Assembly (NCBI GenBank): GCA_947462815.1
Contig: CANHQR010000003.1
Location: 33,710-97,709, forward strand
Direction of reading: 5' to 3'
From: Pseudobdellovibrionaceae bacterium
Lineage (GTDB): Bacteria > Bdellovibrionota > Bdellovibrionia > Bdellovibrionales > JAMPXM01
Length of the DNA: 64,000 nt
In this document: piece after piece, positions 32,054 to 41,985 of the stretch
Layout: the number at the start of each line of letters is the position of its first letter
Numbering within the stretch: position 1 is the first letter of the stretch
Notes under the pieces: model-generated
The model's input: only the letters and a program-made list of their open reading frames with translations
Databases searched by the model: none
What the model was told of the DNA's origin: nothing
Position numbers and translations under genes: made by a program

Positions 32054-33982
32054 ATGTCAAACACCTCGGACACACCCAAGAAAAAGAAGTCGCCGGGCCC
32101 GATTCGCTTCGAGGCCATTATCCCTTTTTCCGTCATCGTTGCTCTTATCTGGATCTACTTCGCGCTGTTCTTCGATACTCACGCGCGTCTCGCCCTGCAA
32201 AAGCTCGGCACAGACGCCAATGGGGCCGAAGTGAACATCGGCCACCTCACGACGAGCTTTTTCAGTGCCTCACTCGAAATCCGAAAGATTCAGCTCACTA
32301 ATCCGGAACGCCCCACCCACAACGCCCTCGAAATCGGCGCCATCAAATGGAAAATGAGTTGGGACGCCCTCCTCCGCGCCAAAGTCGCCATCGACGAGGC
32401 CTCAATCCTCGATATTGCTCTCGGCACGAAGCGGGCGAGCCCTGGATATGTTGTGCCCCCACCGCCTCCGTCGAATGAGCCCAGTGCTGCCGACAAGCTC
32501 AAAGCTCAGGCCCTGCAAGCTGCCGAAGAGAAATTTAAACAGAATGTCCTCGGAGATGCGGCGGCTCTTCTCAGCGGCGCCGACCCCTCAGAACAACTTA
32601 AAAACATCCAGGACTCACTGAAATCGCAAGTCCGAATCAAAGAATTGCAGGACGAGCTAGCCAAGAAGCAGAAGGAGTGGGACGAGCGCATTGCGAAGCT
32701 GCCCAAGTCCGACGAACTCAAGGAGATTGAGAAGCGCGCTAAGGCGATCAAGCTCGACGGTTTTACCAACCCCGCCGAGGTCCAACAGAGCGTTCAGCAG
32801 ATCGAGTCCCTCGTTCGCGACGTCGACGATAAGGTGAAAAACGTGAAAGCCACCGGCGACGCGGTGGGATCCGACCTGAAAACCTGGCAAGCCAATATCA
32901 ATCAGCTCAAAGACTTCGTTGATAAGGATATCGCCGATCTTAAGAGCCGCTTTAAAATTCCCCAGCTCGACGCAAAAAGTCTCGCTATGTCGATCTTCGG
33001 CCCCATGTTCCTTGGCAAGGTCCGCCAGTACGAGGCCCACTTCAATAAGGCGAAAGAGTACCTTCCTCCTCCGAAAACGGCTGAGGAGAAAGCGGCTTTT
33101 AAACCCAAGCCCAAAGAGCGATCCGAAGGTCGAACTTATGCTTTCGGCAGGCCCAAGTCTTATCCCTTGTTTTGGCTGAAGCACGCCGCCATCTCGTCGA
33201 AGGCTTCCCCCGAGGGAACATCAGGCGATTTGAAGGGTGAAATCAAACACGTCTCAACAGATCAGCGCGCGACAGGCCATCCCACGACGCTTAGCTTTGA
33301 AGGAGCATTTCCGTCGGCAAAGATCTTCGACGTGAATGGACAACTCACACTCGATCATCGAAGTACCGAACCCGAACAGAGTCTGAGTCTTAAGGTGGGC
33401 CGGTTCGCGGTCGGCGAGATGAAACTCGTGCAAAGCCCCGAGGTGAACCTCGCCCTCAAGGAGGCCACAGGAGCATCGCAGTTGAACGTTCGCCTCAAGG
33501 GCGGCGAGCTCAACATGAAGCTCGACAACACCTTCAGCAAGGTCACTTACGACACCCAGGCACAACAGCCGATCGTTCAAGAGATCCTGCAAGGCGCCTT
33601 AGCTGACGTACCCACCGTCACACTCAATGCACTTGCTTCTGGCGAATGGACATCACCCCAGTTCGATATTCGCGCGAACTTAGGCGAAGCCCTCCAGGCG
33701 GGCTTCCAAAAGCAACTGCAAGCTAAAATCAATGAAGCCCAAGCCAAACTGAAGGCCCTCATCGACGAGGCGATTGGCAAAGAGCGAGCAAAGCTCACCG
33801 GCGAGTTCGACAAAACCAAAGGTGAACTCGACAAGGCCGTGAAGGCCAAACAGGCTGAAATCGACAAGCTCAAGGCCGATTTGGAAAAGAAAAAGAAGGA
33901 CGCGATTGCCGACGGTCAAAAGAAGCTTCAGAACGAGGGTCAAAAGGCCGTCGACGAACTCAAAAAACGCTTCGGTCTATAA
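32054..33982 (+). CDS. TIGR03545 family protein, membrane-anchored with coiled coils
   Basis: A 642-residue protein with one N-terminal transmembrane helix (PFSVIVALIWIYFALFF, residues about 24-40) and a long extracytoplasmic part. VNIGHLTTSFFSASLEIRKIQLTN just after the helix is reminiscent of AsmA-like lipid-transfer proteins. Lys/Glu/Ala-rich stretches around residues 150-300 and from 560 to the end look like coiled coils, such as KAKQAEIDKLKADLEKKKKD. It belongs to TIGR03545, a family known only from bacteria with outer membranes and usually paired with TIGR03546, as here. The AsmA comparison is inference from sequence style, not from a search. Confidence 0.75.
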   Translation: MSNTSDTPKKKKSPGPIRFEAIIPFSVIVALIWIYFALFFDTHARLALQKLGTDANGAEVNIGHLTTSFFSASLEIRKIQLTNPERPTHNALEIGAIKWKMSWDALLRAKVAIDEASILDIALGTKRASPGYVVPPPPPSNEPSAADKLKAQALQAAEEKFKQNVLGDAAALLSGADPSEQLKNIQDSLKSQVRIKELQDELAKKQKEWDERIAKLPKSDELKEIEKRAKAIKLDGFTNPAEVQQSVQQIESLVRDVDDKVKNVKATGDAVGSDLKTWQANINQLKDFVDKDIADLKSRFKIPQLDAKSLAMSIFGPMFLGKVRQYEAHFNKAKEYLPPPKTAEEKAAFKPKPKERSEGRTYAFGRPKSYPLFWLKHAAISSKASPEGTSGDLKGEIKHVSTDQRATGHPTTLSFEGAFPSAKIFDVNGQLTLDHRSTEPEQSLSLKVGRFAVGEMKLVQSPEVNLALKEATGASQLNVRLKGGELNMKLDNTFSKVTYDTQAQQPIVQEILQGALADVPTVTLNALASGEWTSPQFDIRANLGEALQAGFQKQLQAKINEAQAKLKALIDEAIGKERAKLTGEFDKTKGELDKAVKAKQAEIDKLKADLEKKKKDAIADGQKKLQNEGQKAVDELKKRFGL

Positions 33983-33994
33983 TCACGGCGGCCC

Positions 33995-34582
33995 TCACTG
34001 CGGTGGGGGCGTCGCACTCTGAGCGATAAGACTTTCGAAGTAGGCCACCGCATTGGGACTTGCCCAGTCTTCAATTCCCAAAACCTTCCGCCGAAGTTTT
34101 CGATCTGCCCCAACGATGAAAGTCTCCGGCAACTTACCGACATCATAGGAGCGACCGATACTCTTATCTCGATCCCAGATGACCTCAAAACCAGGCTGTG
34201 GAACTTTGAAGATCTTCAAAAAGGCACGAAGATCCTTCTCCTCATCATCCATCGACACCGCAACGACCAAAACACGCCCTTTCATCTGTTTGATGAGTTT
34301 CAACATCGACGGAAACTCCTCAACACAGGGTGCACACCAAGAAGCCCAGAAATTCACAATCACCAAAGGCTCTGTTCGTGCGAGAAGATCAAAATCCCGA
34401 TCGAGAACATCTTTCGCTTGAATCATCGGCACTCCATCTCGCTCAAAACGCGCGACCGAGGAGTAAATGGGCGGAGCCTCAAACGAGTACCTTTGTTTCA
34501 AATAGGTCCACAGCCCGTAGAGCCCGAGCAAAAAGCCCACCAAACCAACGAGCCCCAAAAGCCTTTGACGGTTAAACTTCAC
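33995..34582 (-). CDS. TlpA/ResA-like membrane-anchored thioredoxin
   Basis: A 195-residue thiol-disulfide protein. An N-terminal transmembrane helix (LLGLVGLVGFLLGLYGLW) anchors it to the inner membrane with the thioredoxin domain in the periplasm. IVNFWASWCAPCVEEFPSM has the redox pair Cys83 and Cys86, and LPETFIVGADRK is the cis-proline loop. It would reduce disulfides in the cell envelope, for example for cytochrome c maturation. The GTG at 34582 is chosen over a start at 34636 because GGAGG precedes it and because the upstream frame crosses the rplQ terminator. It lies 18 bp beyond that terminator, in the same direction as the ribosomal block. Confidence 0.85.
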   Translation of the reverse strand: MKFNRQRLLGLVGLVGFLLGLYGLWTYLKQRYSFEAPPIYSSVARFERDGVPMIQAKDVLDRDFDLLARTEPLVIVNFWASWCAPCVEEFPSMLKLIKQMKGRVLVVAVSMDDEEKDLRAFLKIFKVPQPGFEVIWDRDKSIGRSYDVGKLPETFIVGADRKLRRKVLGIEDWASPNAVAYFESLIAQSATPPPQ

Positions 34583-34599
34583 CCTTGCCTCCAACTCAT

Positions 34600-34629
34600 A
34601 AAAAAAGGCCGGAGTTGCCTCCAGCCTTT
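34600..34629 (-). terminator. Rho-independent terminator after rplQ
   Basis: On the minus strand AAAGGC-TGGAG pairs with CTCC-GGCCTTT around a 4-base loop (one C/A mismatch), followed by seven T residues (A residues at 34600-34606 on the plus strand). It ends the alpha operon 66 bp after rplQ. Confidence 0.85.
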
Positions 34630-34694
34630 CTCTCACTCCCAGCCCTTGAGGCCAAGAAAACTCACTGCTTTTCGATCCCGTATAACCTGATATC

Positions 34695-35195
34695 TTACGA
34701 CTTACGGTTCAGGCGCTGAGTGCGTCGAGCAGCTTTCGCATTCTTGCGTGCAGCCTTTGCCTTAGAAGCCGTACGCTTCGCGACGACCTTCTTAGCCTTA
34801 GCGTCTGCTTTTTCGTCAACCTTCGCCGCCTCTTTAGCCTTGAAATCGACGAACTGAATGTATGCCATCTCAGCGCGATCGCCCGGACGCATACCGAGCT
34901 TCAGAATTCGGGTGTAACCACCCGCGCGCTCCATAAATCGAGGCGCCAGATCCGACATGATTGTCGAAACAACAGCCTCATTCGGGTAGCGAGAAAGCAG
35001 CAAACGACGAGTCGCCAAGTCCTGCTTCTTGCCAAGTGTAATAGCCTTCTCGACGTGTCGACGAAGCTCCTTAGCCTTTGCGAGCGTGGTCTTGATTCGA
35101 CCGTGCTCAACCAAGGAATTCACCAAGCCACGAAGCAAAGCCGTGCGCGGGCCTTGTTTGCGTCCAAAATGTTTTACGCGTGCATTATGTCTCAT
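34695..35195 (-). CDS. rplQ: 50S ribosomal protein L17 (bL17) with basic C-terminal extension
   Basis: A 166-residue L17. [20 protein letters not shown] and [20 protein letters not shown] are the conserved N-terminal half; [20 protein letters not shown] is the typical C-terminal half, at which most L17 proteins end near residue 120-130. Here about 40 extra residues, almost all Lys, Ala and Arg, follow. L17 binds 23S rRNA near the peptide exit tunnel. Last gene of the rpsM-rpsK-rpsD-rpoA-rplQ group, 26 bp after rpoA. Confidence 0.96.
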   Translation of the reverse strand: MRHNARVKHFGRKQGPRTALLRGLVNSLVEHGRIKTTLAKAKELRRHVEKAITLGKKQDLATRRLLLSRYPNEAVVSTIMSDLAPRFMERAGGYTRILKLGMRPGDRAEMAYIQFVDFKAKEAAKVDEKADAKAKKVVAKRTASKAKAARKNAKAARRTQRLNRKS

Positions 35196-35221
35196 GACTC
35201 AATCCAACTTTCTAACGCAAC

Positions 35222-36280
35222 TCAGGCGTCTTTGCGGGGAACCGCTGTATTCGGATCCCAGCCCGGAGGTGGCCAACCTTCGATTTTCATTCCCAGGGAG
35301 AGGCCCATCTCCGACAAAATTTCTTTAATCTCGTTGAGCGATTTGCGGCCAAAGTTCTTTGTCTTCAGCATCTCAGCTTCAGACTTCGACACGAGCTCAC
35401 CGATGAAGCGAATGTTCGCATTCTTCAAGCAGTTCGCAGAGCGGACTGAAAGCTCCAGATCATCAACGGAGCGGAAGAGATTCTCATTCAGAACAGGAGT
35501 GACTCGTACAACCTCCTGCTCAACGGGTTCTGCGGCCTCGTCGAAGGTCAGGAAGATTTGCAACTGTTCCTTCAAAATCTTGGAAGCCAAAGCAACAGCT
35601 TCCTCAGGCAACAGCGAACCATCAGTCCAAACTTCGAAAGTCAACGCATCGTAATCCGTGCGCTGGCCAACTCTCGCGTTGGAGACATGGTAGTTCACCT
35701 TTCGAATCGGGCTGTAGAGCGCATCCACGCCGATGTAACCAACCGGCAAATGCTGGGTATTCTCATCAGCAGGCACATAGCCGCGGCCGAAGGTCAGCAT
35801 GAGCTCAGCCGTAAATTTAGCGTTAGGCCCGAGGGTCGCGATGTGTTGGTCGGGATTCAGGACTTCAATCTTATCGTTCACCTGAATATCACGAGCCGTA
35901 ACCACTCCCGGACCCTGCTTCGTGATCCGCAGAACCTGTGGTTCCGGATTGTGTGCCTTGAAGCGAACCTGCTTCAGATTCAAAATGACATCCGTCACAT
36001 CTTCGCGGACATCTGGCATCGTCGAGAACTCATGTAAAACGCCATCGAGTTTCACGCCCGATACAGCAGAGCCCATCATCGAGCTCAGCAGGATTCGTCG
36101 GAGAGAGTTCCCCAACGTCACACCGTAACCACGCTCCAGCGGACGAATCATGAACTTGCCGTATTCGTCAGTTAGCGAGTCCTTCTCAACTTCGTAACCC
36201 TTCGGTTTGATCAGCTCGCGCCAAAATTTGTAATAGTGTTCAGGGACCATTTCAGGCTGATTATGACCTTGGCTCTGCAC
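35222..36280 (-). CDS. rpoA: DNA-directed RNA polymerase subunit alpha
   Basis: A 352-residue alpha subunit. The N-terminal dimerisation/assembly domain contains [22 protein letters not shown]; the linker follows and the C-terminal domain that contacts UP elements and activators carries [19 protein letters not shown] and [13 protein letters not shown]. The dimer starts core-polymerase assembly by binding beta. The start is a GTG at 36280 with AAAGGAA upstream. A 187-bp gap separates it from rpsD. Confidence 0.97.
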   Translation of the reverse strand: MQSQGHNQPEMVPEHYYKFWRELIKPKGYEVEKDSLTDEYGKFMIRPLERGYGVTLGNSLRRILLSSMMGSAVSGVKLDGVLHEFSTMPDVREDVTDVILNLKQVRFKAHNPEPQVLRITKQGPGVVTARDIQVNDKIEVLNPDQHIATLGPNAKFTAELMLTFGRGYVPADENTQHLPVGYIGVDALYSPIRKVNYHVSNARVGQRTDYDALTFEVWTDGSLLPEEAVALASKILKEQLQIFLTFDEAAEPVEQEVVRVTPVLNENLFRSVDDLELSVRSANCLKNANIRFIGELVSKSEAEMLKTKNFGRKSLNEIKEILSEMGLSLGMKIEGWPPPGWDPNTAVPRKDA

Positions 36281-36467
36281 TTCAGTTCCTTTCGGTCTTT
36301 CGGTCGCTCCGAGGCCGACCGCAAATCATTAATTTAAACTTCAACCACTTGCTTCTCAGGCCAACCCTAAGCCGGTCGGCTGGGTCGAACCTGAAGCGAG
36401 GGTCGTATCGAAGGCCCATCAAATCGATGGACCATCCCGAACACAGACCCCTGCCACTGTCAGAGCA

Positions 36468-37094
36468 TTATCGCGAGTAGTACTCGACGATCATGTTCTC
36501 TTCGACTGCCAGCGTGACATTCTCACGAGCCGGCATGTCTTTGACAACGCCTTTAAAGTTCGCGTGGTCAGCCTCAAGCCAGCCCGGAACCTCGCGCTTC
36601 TTCACGTTCTCGATACCAGCCAAAATCTTATTCATCTGACGGCTGGCCTCGCGAACCTCGATCACATCGCCCTTTTGAACGATATGGCTCGGGATGTTGT
36701 TCTTCGTGCCATTGAGCGTGAAGTGATTGTGCTTAACCAGAACTCGCGCCTCACGTCGGCTTGACGCGTAGCCCAAAGTGTAAACCACGTTGTCCAAACG
36801 GCTCTCCAGAAGACGGAGAAGCTCTGTTCCCGTAACGCCACGGCTGCGATCAGCCTCAGCAAAGTAACGACGGAACTGCTTTTCCAACACTCCATAATAA
36901 CGCTTCGCTTTCTGCTTTTCGCGCAGCTGCAAAGCAAATTCGGAGAACTTCAATCGGCTCTGACCATGTTGTCCCGGAGGATACGGACGACGCTCAAACG
37001 AGCATTTGTCCGTAAAGCAGCGATCACCCTTAAGGAACAGCTTCATGTTTTCGCGACGGCAAATCTTGCAGACGCTTTTGTTTACGCAACTCAC
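36468..37094 (-). CDS. rpsD: 30S ribosomal protein S4 (uS4), zinc-binding form
   Basis: A 208-residue S4. CKICRREN and GDRCFTDKC supply four cysteines near the N terminus, marking the C-plus zinc-binding variant. LESRLDNVVYTLGYASSRREARVLV is the S4 RNA-binding domain. S4 is a primary 16S-rRNA binder and, in many bacteria, represses its own operon by binding the leader. The start is GTG, with AAGGGAG eight bases upstream. The 187 bp after it, before rpoA, hold no gene. Confidence 0.96.
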   Translation of the reverse strand: MSCVNKSVCKICRRENMKLFLKGDRCFTDKCSFERRPYPPGQHGQSRLKFSEFALQLREKQKAKRYYGVLEKQFRRYFAEADRSRGVTGTELLRLLESRLDNVVYTLGYASSRREARVLVKHNHFTLNGTKNNIPSHIVQKGDVIEVREASRQMNKILAGIENVKKREVPGWLEADHANFKGVVKDMPARENVTLAVEENMIVEYYSR

Positions 37095-37106
37095 GTTAAA
37101 TCTCCC

Positions 37107-37493
37107 TTAGATGCGACGCCGTTTCGGAGGACGGCAACCGTTGTGAGGAATCGGAGTCACATCGCGCATGGATGAGACACGAATTCCCGCCAAAGCCAAA
37201 GAACGAACAGCGGGCTCTCGGCCGGCGCCGGGACCCTTCAAGAACAAGTCGACAGAACGGAGACCTTGCTCCATTGCCTTCTTTGCTGCGTCTTCAGCAG
37301 TGACCTGCGCCGCGAAGGGAGTTCCCTTACGCGACCCTTTGAAACCCAAGTGACCGGCACTTGACCAAGCAATGACTTCTCCAGTGGGGTCCGTCATCGA
37401 AATGATCGTGTTGCCAAATCCAGCTTGGATAAAGCACTTCCCATGGGAGACGGCTTTGCGAACTTTCTTTTTTCCAGTTTTCTTTGCAGCCAT
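37107..37493 (-). CDS. rpsK: 30S ribosomal protein S11 (uS11)
   Basis: A 128-residue S11. [20 protein letters not shown] and the C-terminal signature [16 protein letters not shown] are diagnostic. The protein lies on the platform of the 30S subunit beside S6 and S18 near the E site. Twelve bp separate it from rpsD and 14 bp from rpsM, so cotranscription is near certain. Confidence 0.97.
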   Translation of the reverse strand: MAAKKTGKKKVRKAVSHGKCFIQAGFGNTIISMTDPTGEVIAWSSAGHLGFKGSRKGTPFAAQVTAEDAAKKAMEQGLRSVDLFLKGPGAGREPAVRSLALAGIRVSSMRDVTPIPHNGCRPPKRRRI

Positions 37494-37507
37494 ATTTCAC
37501 CGACTCC

Positions 37508-37882
37508 TTACACGGCTTTCTTCTTATTCGCGACCGTCTTACGCGGGCCTTTGCGAGTGCGCGCGTTTTGACGCGTGCTCTGACCACGAACCGGAAGACC
37601 TTTGCGATGACGAAGGCCGCGGTAGCTGCCCATGTCCATCAAACGCTTGATCGACAAGCCCACTTCACGGCGAAGGTCACCCTCAACTTTAAAGTTGGCT
37701 TCCATGCACTCTCGAATCTTCGCGATATGAGCATCAGTGAGCTCATCTGTGCGAAGGCTTTCGGGAAGCTTGGCAAATTCACAAATATGTTTCGCGCGAG
37801 TCGGCCCCACTCCGTAGATATACTGGAGTGCGATCACAACACGCTTATTACGAGGAAGGTCAACACCTGCAATACGAGCCAC
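37508..37882 (-). CDS. rpsM: 30S ribosomal protein S13 (uS13)
   Basis: A 124-residue S13. [20 protein letters not shown] and [15 protein letters not shown] open it, and [20 protein letters not shown] is the basic tail that reaches toward the tRNA. S13 sits in the head of the 30S subunit and forms bridges to the 50S. The gene follows rpmJ by 3 bp. Confidence 0.97.
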   Translation of the reverse strand: MARIAGVDLPRNKRVVIALQYIYGVGPTRAKHICEFAKLPESLRTDELTDAHIAKIRECMEANFKVEGDLRREVGLSIKRLMDMGSYRGLRHRKGLPVRGQSTRQNARTRKGPRKTVANKKKAV

Positions 37883-37885
37883 AAA

Positions 37886-37999
37886 TTACCCCTGACGTTG
37901 CTTGTGCTTCGGGTTCTCGCAAATCACGCGAATGACCCCTTTTCGTTTAATCACTTTGCACTTGTTGCAAATGCGTTTCACGGATGCTCTGACTTTCAT
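37886..37999 (-). CDS. rpmJ: 50S ribosomal protein L36 (bL36), zinc-binding form
   Basis: A 37-codon gene. It begins [20 protein letters not shown] and ends [10 protein letters not shown]. Cys11, Cys14, Cys27 and His32 form the C-plus zinc knuckle. L36 binds 23S rRNA near the elongation-factor site. It is the first gene of the alpha group. The usual neighbours infA and map do not precede it; adk does, after a 474-bp gap. Confidence 0.95.
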   Translation of the reverse strand: MKVRASVKRICNKCKVIKRKGVIRVICENPKHKQRQG

Positions 38000-38473
38000 G
38001 AAATCCGCCATTCTCTCACGTCGCACTCACGCCGACGTGGTCAAATCGTTACGATGTTCCAGAGAGCCGCCGAGTAAAATAATTTGCGTGAGCAAGTTCG
38101 GCAGACCACATCGTCGAAACTTCAACCTCATTGACTAAGGCCTACAATTCACGAAACCAGGCTCACGCCTGATGGTCACATTCGATGAAGGGTGGGTTTC
38201 ATCCACCCTCGATCTACGAACATCAACCCAAAAAAACTATTTACTACGGCTCAACTCTCTCGAATCCCCTCTTTCATGTCCTGCGACCGTACTTGGCCGA
38301 TTCAAGACATCGCCGCGAAATTGGTTGATTCTTAAGTGCCGAGCTGAGGAGACACGCCCCCCATATCGGAAAAATAATCCAGCGTGCTGTGCTACCAGTA
38401 TGAGATTGACTTGTCCAGCACCCGAGTCAGCCAGCCTGAAAAAAAACGGCTGGGTCACCCGTTTGACCCGTCC
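38000..38473 (-). other. Gene-free leader between adk and rpmJ
   Basis: No gene is supported. In transcription order it holds the adk terminator candidate, a 7-bp hairpin AGGGTGG/CCACCCT near 38187-38206, a CAGGC/GCCTG hairpin at 38158-38171, and a 7-bp hairpin CACGTCG/CGACGTG at 38017-38039 just ahead of rpmJ. A promoter for the rpmJ-rplQ group is expected but no convincing boxes were found. The hairpins may be part of a regulatory leader, perhaps for S4. Confidence 0.55.
38439..38469 (-). terminator. Probable terminator after adk
   Basis: On the minus strand GGGTCA pairs with TGACCC around a 6-base loop (38452-38469), followed by AGCCG and eight T residues. A second overlapping pairing, CCAGCC/GGCTGG, encloses the T-run. 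The hairpin starts right at the adk stop. Confidence 0.55.
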
Positions 38474-39112
38474 TCATTTCATCGCCTGCATGAGGCGCGT
38501 ATAAACAGCCTCCGTCTCCCCCATCCCCTGAACCTCACGGAACATACCTCGCTCCGCAAAGTAGCTCTTCAGAGGGGCCGTAGAGCGCGTATAAGCGTCA
38601 AGGCGACTCTGAATAACTTCTTCGTGGTCGTCCTTACGCTGCTCCAGAATGCCACCACACAAATCACAAATGCCCTTCTCACGCGGCGGCTTGGCCGAGA
38701 CATGGTAGGTCGCACCACAACTCGAGCAGACCCGCCGCCCGGTCAAACGCCCCATAAGCTCCGACATGGGCACCTCAAGAAACAGGGCCCGACCAATCTG
38801 AAGTCCCTTTCGCTTCAACATAGACTCCAGCGCCTCTGCCTGAGGAACGGTTCGCGGGAAGCCATCCAGAATAAAATTTTGGCCCTGCTGATCCTCGAGA
38901 ACTTCCTCGACCATCGAAATGACGATTTCATCGGGAACGAGTTGACCCGCATCCATAAAGGACTTTGCCTTCACACCGAGCGGCGTTTGACCTTTGACGT
39001 GTGCCCGAAAAAGATCCCCCGTTGAGATCTGCTTCATTTTAAAACGCTCGACGAGTAACGCCGACTGAGTGCCTTTGCCTGCCCCAGGGGCACCAAACAA
39101 TACGATGTTCAA
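38474..39112 (-). CDS. adk: Adenylate kinase
   Basis: A 212-residue long-form adenylate kinase. [20 protein letters not shown] is the P-loop, ISTGDLFR binds AMP, and FILDGFPRT is the family signature. The LID domain carries CSSC and CDLC, four cysteines that bind structural zinc. It interconverts 2 ADP with ATP and AMP. It overlaps secY by 4 bp (ATGA), so its translation is coupled to the translocon gene. Confidence 0.97.
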   Translation of the reverse strand: MNIVLFGAPGAGKGTQSALLVERFKMKQISTGDLFRAHVKGQTPLGVKAKSFMDAGQLVPDEIVISMVEEVLEDQQGQNFILDGFPRTVPQAEALESMLKRKGLQIGRALFLEVPMSELMGRLTGRRVCSSCGATYHVSAKPPREKGICDLCGGILEQRKDDHEEVIQSRLDAYTRSTAPLKSYFAERGMFREVQGMGETEAVYTRLMQAMK

Positions 39113-40446
39113 AACGTCACCCGCCGCGGGCGTTGCTTGGCGCCCTTCAAGAAAGATTCATATCGCTGTTGCAAGAGATACGACTGAAGCTGCTGGCTTG
39201 TGTTGAGAGCCACACCAACCAAAATCAAGATGCTCGTACCACCGAAATAGAACGGCACTTGTAGTTTGGAGATCAAGATAGTCGGAAGCACAACGATCGC
39301 ACTCAGGTAGAGGGCTCCGCCAACATTGATTCTATCCATCACACGCTGAATGTATTCCGCCGTGGACTTGCCCGCGCGAATTCCGGGGATGAACTTTCCA
39401 CCCTTCTTGAGATTTTCCGCCATCTCATTCGGGTTCAAGACAATCTCAACATAGAAGAAGCAGAAGAAAACGATCAGGATAACTTCGATGACGAGATAGA
39501 GGCCGCCCGTCGGATTCAATGAGTCGCGGAGAGCCATGATCCAGGGCTGCTCTGTGAACTGCGCCAATGTCGCAGGAAACATCAAGAGCGAGCTCGCGAA
39601 GATCGGCGGGATGACACCTGACAAATTGATTTTCAATGGCAAATGGCTTGCCTGAGCGCCCAAGGCCGTTCGTCCACCTCGATTTGAGAAGTGGATAGGG
39701 ATCCTACGTTGGCCCGACTCTAGGTAAACAATCAGACCAATGACGACGGCCATCATAGCGACGATGATCATAGCTACAGCTCCAACCATCTCGCCGTTAC
39801 TCACCATCGAATAAAGCTGAATAGCGCCCTTCGGGATCGAAGCTGCGATACCTGCAAAGATGATGAGAGAGGAGCCATCACCAAAGCCGCGCTCCGTAAT
39901 CTGCTCTCCCAGCCACATAATGAAACAAGTGCCCGCCGTGAGCGTGAGGACTGTCATCACTTTAAACGGCAAAAAAGCCACTTCTGTCGATACGACGAGG
40001 GGACGTCCCTCGAAGTTTTCTTTCATCAACCAAGTGCTGATCGCCATACCCTGAATCACAGCCAACACAACGGTCCCGTACCTGGTGTATTGCATGATCT
40101 TACGACGCCCCGGCTCGCCTTCTTTCTTGAGCTGCTCGAGCTGAGGAACGACCGCGGTCAAAAGCTGGGAAATGATCGAAGCCGAGATGTAGGGCATGAT
40201 ACCCAATGCGAAAATCGAGAATTGGTTGAGCGCGCCACCCGTGAAGGTGTTGAAGAGCCCAAAAATCCCGCCCTGATTCTGAAAGAATCCGAAGACAGCC
40301 TGACCATCCACGCCTGGAGTCGGGACATGAACACCCAGTCGATAGATTGCCAACATCATGATTGTGAACAAAATCCGACGCTGGAGATCTCCGCCGAGTT
40401 GGCCTCCAATCGATTTTCCACCGTTGACCGTCGCTCCACCTGTCAC
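39109..40446 (-). CDS. secY: Protein translocase subunit SecY
   Basis: A 445-residue channel protein with about ten transmembrane helices. [15 protein letters not shown] lies in helix 2, and PIHFSNRGG plus the conserved C-terminal tail follow. It forms the inner-membrane Sec channel with SecE and SecG. The start is GTG with GAGG six bases upstream. It is separated from rplO by a terminator and 364 bp, so it likely has its own promoter, unlike the usual spc operon. Confidence 0.97.
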   Translation of the reverse strand: MTGGATVNGGKSIGGQLGGDLQRRILFTIMMLAIYRLGVHVPTPGVDGQAVFGFFQNQGGIFGLFNTFTGGALNQFSIFALGIMPYISASIISQLLTAVVPQLEQLKKEGEPGRRKIMQYTRYGTVVLAVIQGMAISTWLMKENFEGRPLVVSTEVAFLPFKVMTVLTLTAGTCFIMWLGEQITERGFGDGSSLIIFAGIAASIPKGAIQLYSMVSNGEMVGAVAMIIVAMMAVVIGLIVYLESGQRRIPIHFSNRGGRTALGAQASHLPLKINLSGVIPPIFASSLLMFPATLAQFTEQPWIMALRDSLNPTGGLYLVIEVILIVFFCFFYVEIVLNPNEMAENLKKGGKFIPGIRAGKSTAEYIQRVMDRINVGGALYLSAIVVLPTILISKLQVPFYFGGTSILILVGVALNTSQQLQSYLLQQRYESFLKGAKQRPRRVTF

Positions 40447-40810
40447 TCTTCACCTCTTTAGAGCTTGCTGCTCATCCCTGACTGACTTCGCACAAACACG
40501 TAGAATGTTACTCAAACCGACTACAACGTCTACTGCCGAGACTTAGCGAGTCCTTGTGTCATAGACCTAATTCCAACCCATCTGAAAGCCTCAATCGTTC
40601 TCCATGACAGCCCCGAATGTCACGCGATTGCCGCAACCTGTGCGTCGGAGTATCGAATCCTAGCTCGCGGCAAGTCTGAACAACTCTCGGTCGATAAAAA
40701 AAGCCCCCGGTTCTTTGCCGGAGGCGTTTATCGTGTTCGATCCTAGCCCTAGGATAACAGCCCTAAGCATCGGTCAAGCATTCCGAGCCAGCAATTCGCC
40801 GACTCAGAGC
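40447..40810 (-). other. Gene-free gap between rplO and secY
   Basis: No gene seen. It begins (in transcription order) with the rplO terminator and should contain a secY promoter; no pair of boxes close to consensus could be picked out by eye. In most bacteria secY follows rplO within a few dozen bases. Confidence 0.6.
40695..40725 (-). terminator. Rho-independent terminator after rplO
   Basis: On the minus strand GCCTCCGG pairs with CCGGGGGC (one T-G wobble) around a 7-base loop, followed by seven T residues. It lies 85 bp after the rplO stop and divides the ribosomal-protein part of the spc cluster from secY-adk. Confidence 0.85.
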
Positions 40811-41257
40811 TCACTTTGCTCCAAGGACCTCGACCTTACCGCCTGCCTTTTCGATGGCCTCTTGAGCTGCCTTCGAAAACTTGTCAGCCTTGACGGTGAC
40901 CGCAGATTTAATCTCACCTTTCGCCAACACCTTAACGGGCAAACGGCCGGTGATTAATCCCGCCTTCTTGAGAGTTTCGGGCGTCACTTCACCCGAAAAC
41001 TTCGACAAAGCTGAAAGGTTAATCACTTCAAACTCATTACGGAAATCTTTGTTATTGAATCCAAATTTGGGAGCGCGGCGCATGAGAGGTGTTTGACCAC
41101 CCTCAAAACCCCAGCGAACCCGTCCGCCAGTTCGAGCCTTTTGACCCTTGTGGCCTTTGCCTGAGGTTCCACCCAAGCCCGAGCCATCACCACGGCCTAC
41201 CCGCTTTCGATATCCGGTGGAGCCTTTTTTTGGTTTAAGTTGCGACAAGATCGACAT
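40811..41257 (-). CDS. rplO: 50S ribosomal protein L15 (uL15)
   Basis: A 148-residue L15. [20 protein letters not shown] and the flexible Gly/Arg-rich N-terminal tail lead into [17 protein letters not shown]; the globular C-terminal half includes [19 protein letters not shown]. It is a late-assembling protein near the peptidyl-transferase region. It is 11 bp downstream of rpmD and the last gene before a strong terminator. Confidence 0.96.
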   Translation of the reverse strand: MSILSQLKPKKGSTGYRKRVGRGDGSGLGGTSGKGHKGQKARTGGRVRWGFEGGQTPLMRRAPKFGFNNKDFRNEFEVINLSALSKFSGEVTPETLKKAGLITGRLPVKVLAKGEIKSAVTVKADKFSKAAQEAIEKAGGKVEVLGAK

Positions 41258-41268
41258 TTCGTCCTCGC

Positions 41269-41454
41269 TTACTTCACCACCTGGACATCAACCAGGTGCT
41301 GAACTTTCAAAATTTGACCGCGGTTCGCAGGGTGATCGGCCACCTCAACTGTGTGCCCGGGCTTTCGCAGTCCCAAACAGCGAACAGTTTCCCGCTGAGT
41401 TTCCGTGCAACCAATCAAGCTTCGCTTGAGAGTCACTTTAAACTTCTTTGCCAT
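41269..41454 (-). CDS. rpmD: 50S ribosomal protein L30 (uL30)
   Basis: A 61-residue L30. [20 protein letters not shown] and [20 protein letters not shown] span the family's ferredoxin-like fold. The ATG at 41454 (MAKKFKV) gives the standard length; the longer frame to 41493 overlaps rpsE and adds no conserved residue. Confidence 0.94.
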   Translation of the reverse strand: MAKKFKVTLKRSLIGCTETQRETVRCLGLRKPGHTVEVADHPANRGQILKVQHLVDVQVVK

Positions 41455-41489
41455 ATGAATCATCCTCTCTTGGGCACAAGGCCCCTGCC

Positions 41490-41972
41490 TCACTCGGCGC
41501 TCACAGCCTTAGTGCGCAGTTGAGCCAAGCCATCGAGCGTCGCACGTACAGCATTGCTGGCATTGCGAGTCCCCACACACTTGGTCAAAATGTCCTTAAC
41601 ACCCACCGACTCCAAAACAGCTCGAACTGCACCACCGGCAATTACACCAGTTCCAGGCGCCGCTGGACGCATCACGACTCGAGCGGCACCAAATGTACCG
41701 ATCACTTCGTGGCTAATTGTTCGACCTTCGACAAGAGGCACATTCCGGAACGACTTTTTCGCCCCACGACTTGCCTTACCGATCGCCTCAGGGACTTCGC
41801 CGGCCTTGCCCGTGCCAAATCCGACTTCACCGGACTTGTTGCCGACGACCACAAGAGCCGAGAACGAGAAGCGCTTACCGCCTTTGACAACCTTCGCCAC
41901 GCGACGAATGGCCACGACTCGCTCTTCGAAATCCATCGAACCTTGCTGATGACTTTGTTGGTTCTTTTCCAC
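41490..41972 (-). CDS. rpsE: 30S ribosomal protein S5 (uS5)
   Basis: A 160-residue S5. [20 protein letters not shown] and [17 protein letters not shown] make up the double-stranded RNA-binding domain, and [18 protein letters not shown] is the second half. S5 contacts mRNA entry and supports decoding fidelity. The start is GTG with AGGAG upstream. It follows rplR by 13 bp. Confidence 0.96.
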   Translation of the reverse strand: MEKNQQSHQQGSMDFEERVVAIRRVAKVVKGGKRFSFSALVVVGNKSGEVGFGTGKAGEVPEAIGKASRGAKKSFRNVPLVEGRTISHEVIGTFGAARVVMRPAAPGTGVIAGGAVRAVLESVGVKDILTKCVGTRNASNAVRATLDGLAQLRTKAVSAE

Positions 41973-41985
41973 GCAATCTCCTCAA

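Noticed and set aside
33991..34010. GC-rich hairpin at the converging ends of TIGR03545 and the thioredoxin gene
   Set aside because: The stem has a wobble pair and no T-run on either side, and overlaps the thioredoxin stop codon region, so it is not supported as a terminator.
38384..39025. Plus-strand open frame of 213 codons opposite adk
   Set aside because: The minus strand encodes a complete, motif-intact adenylate kinase here; the antisense frame has no recognisable features.
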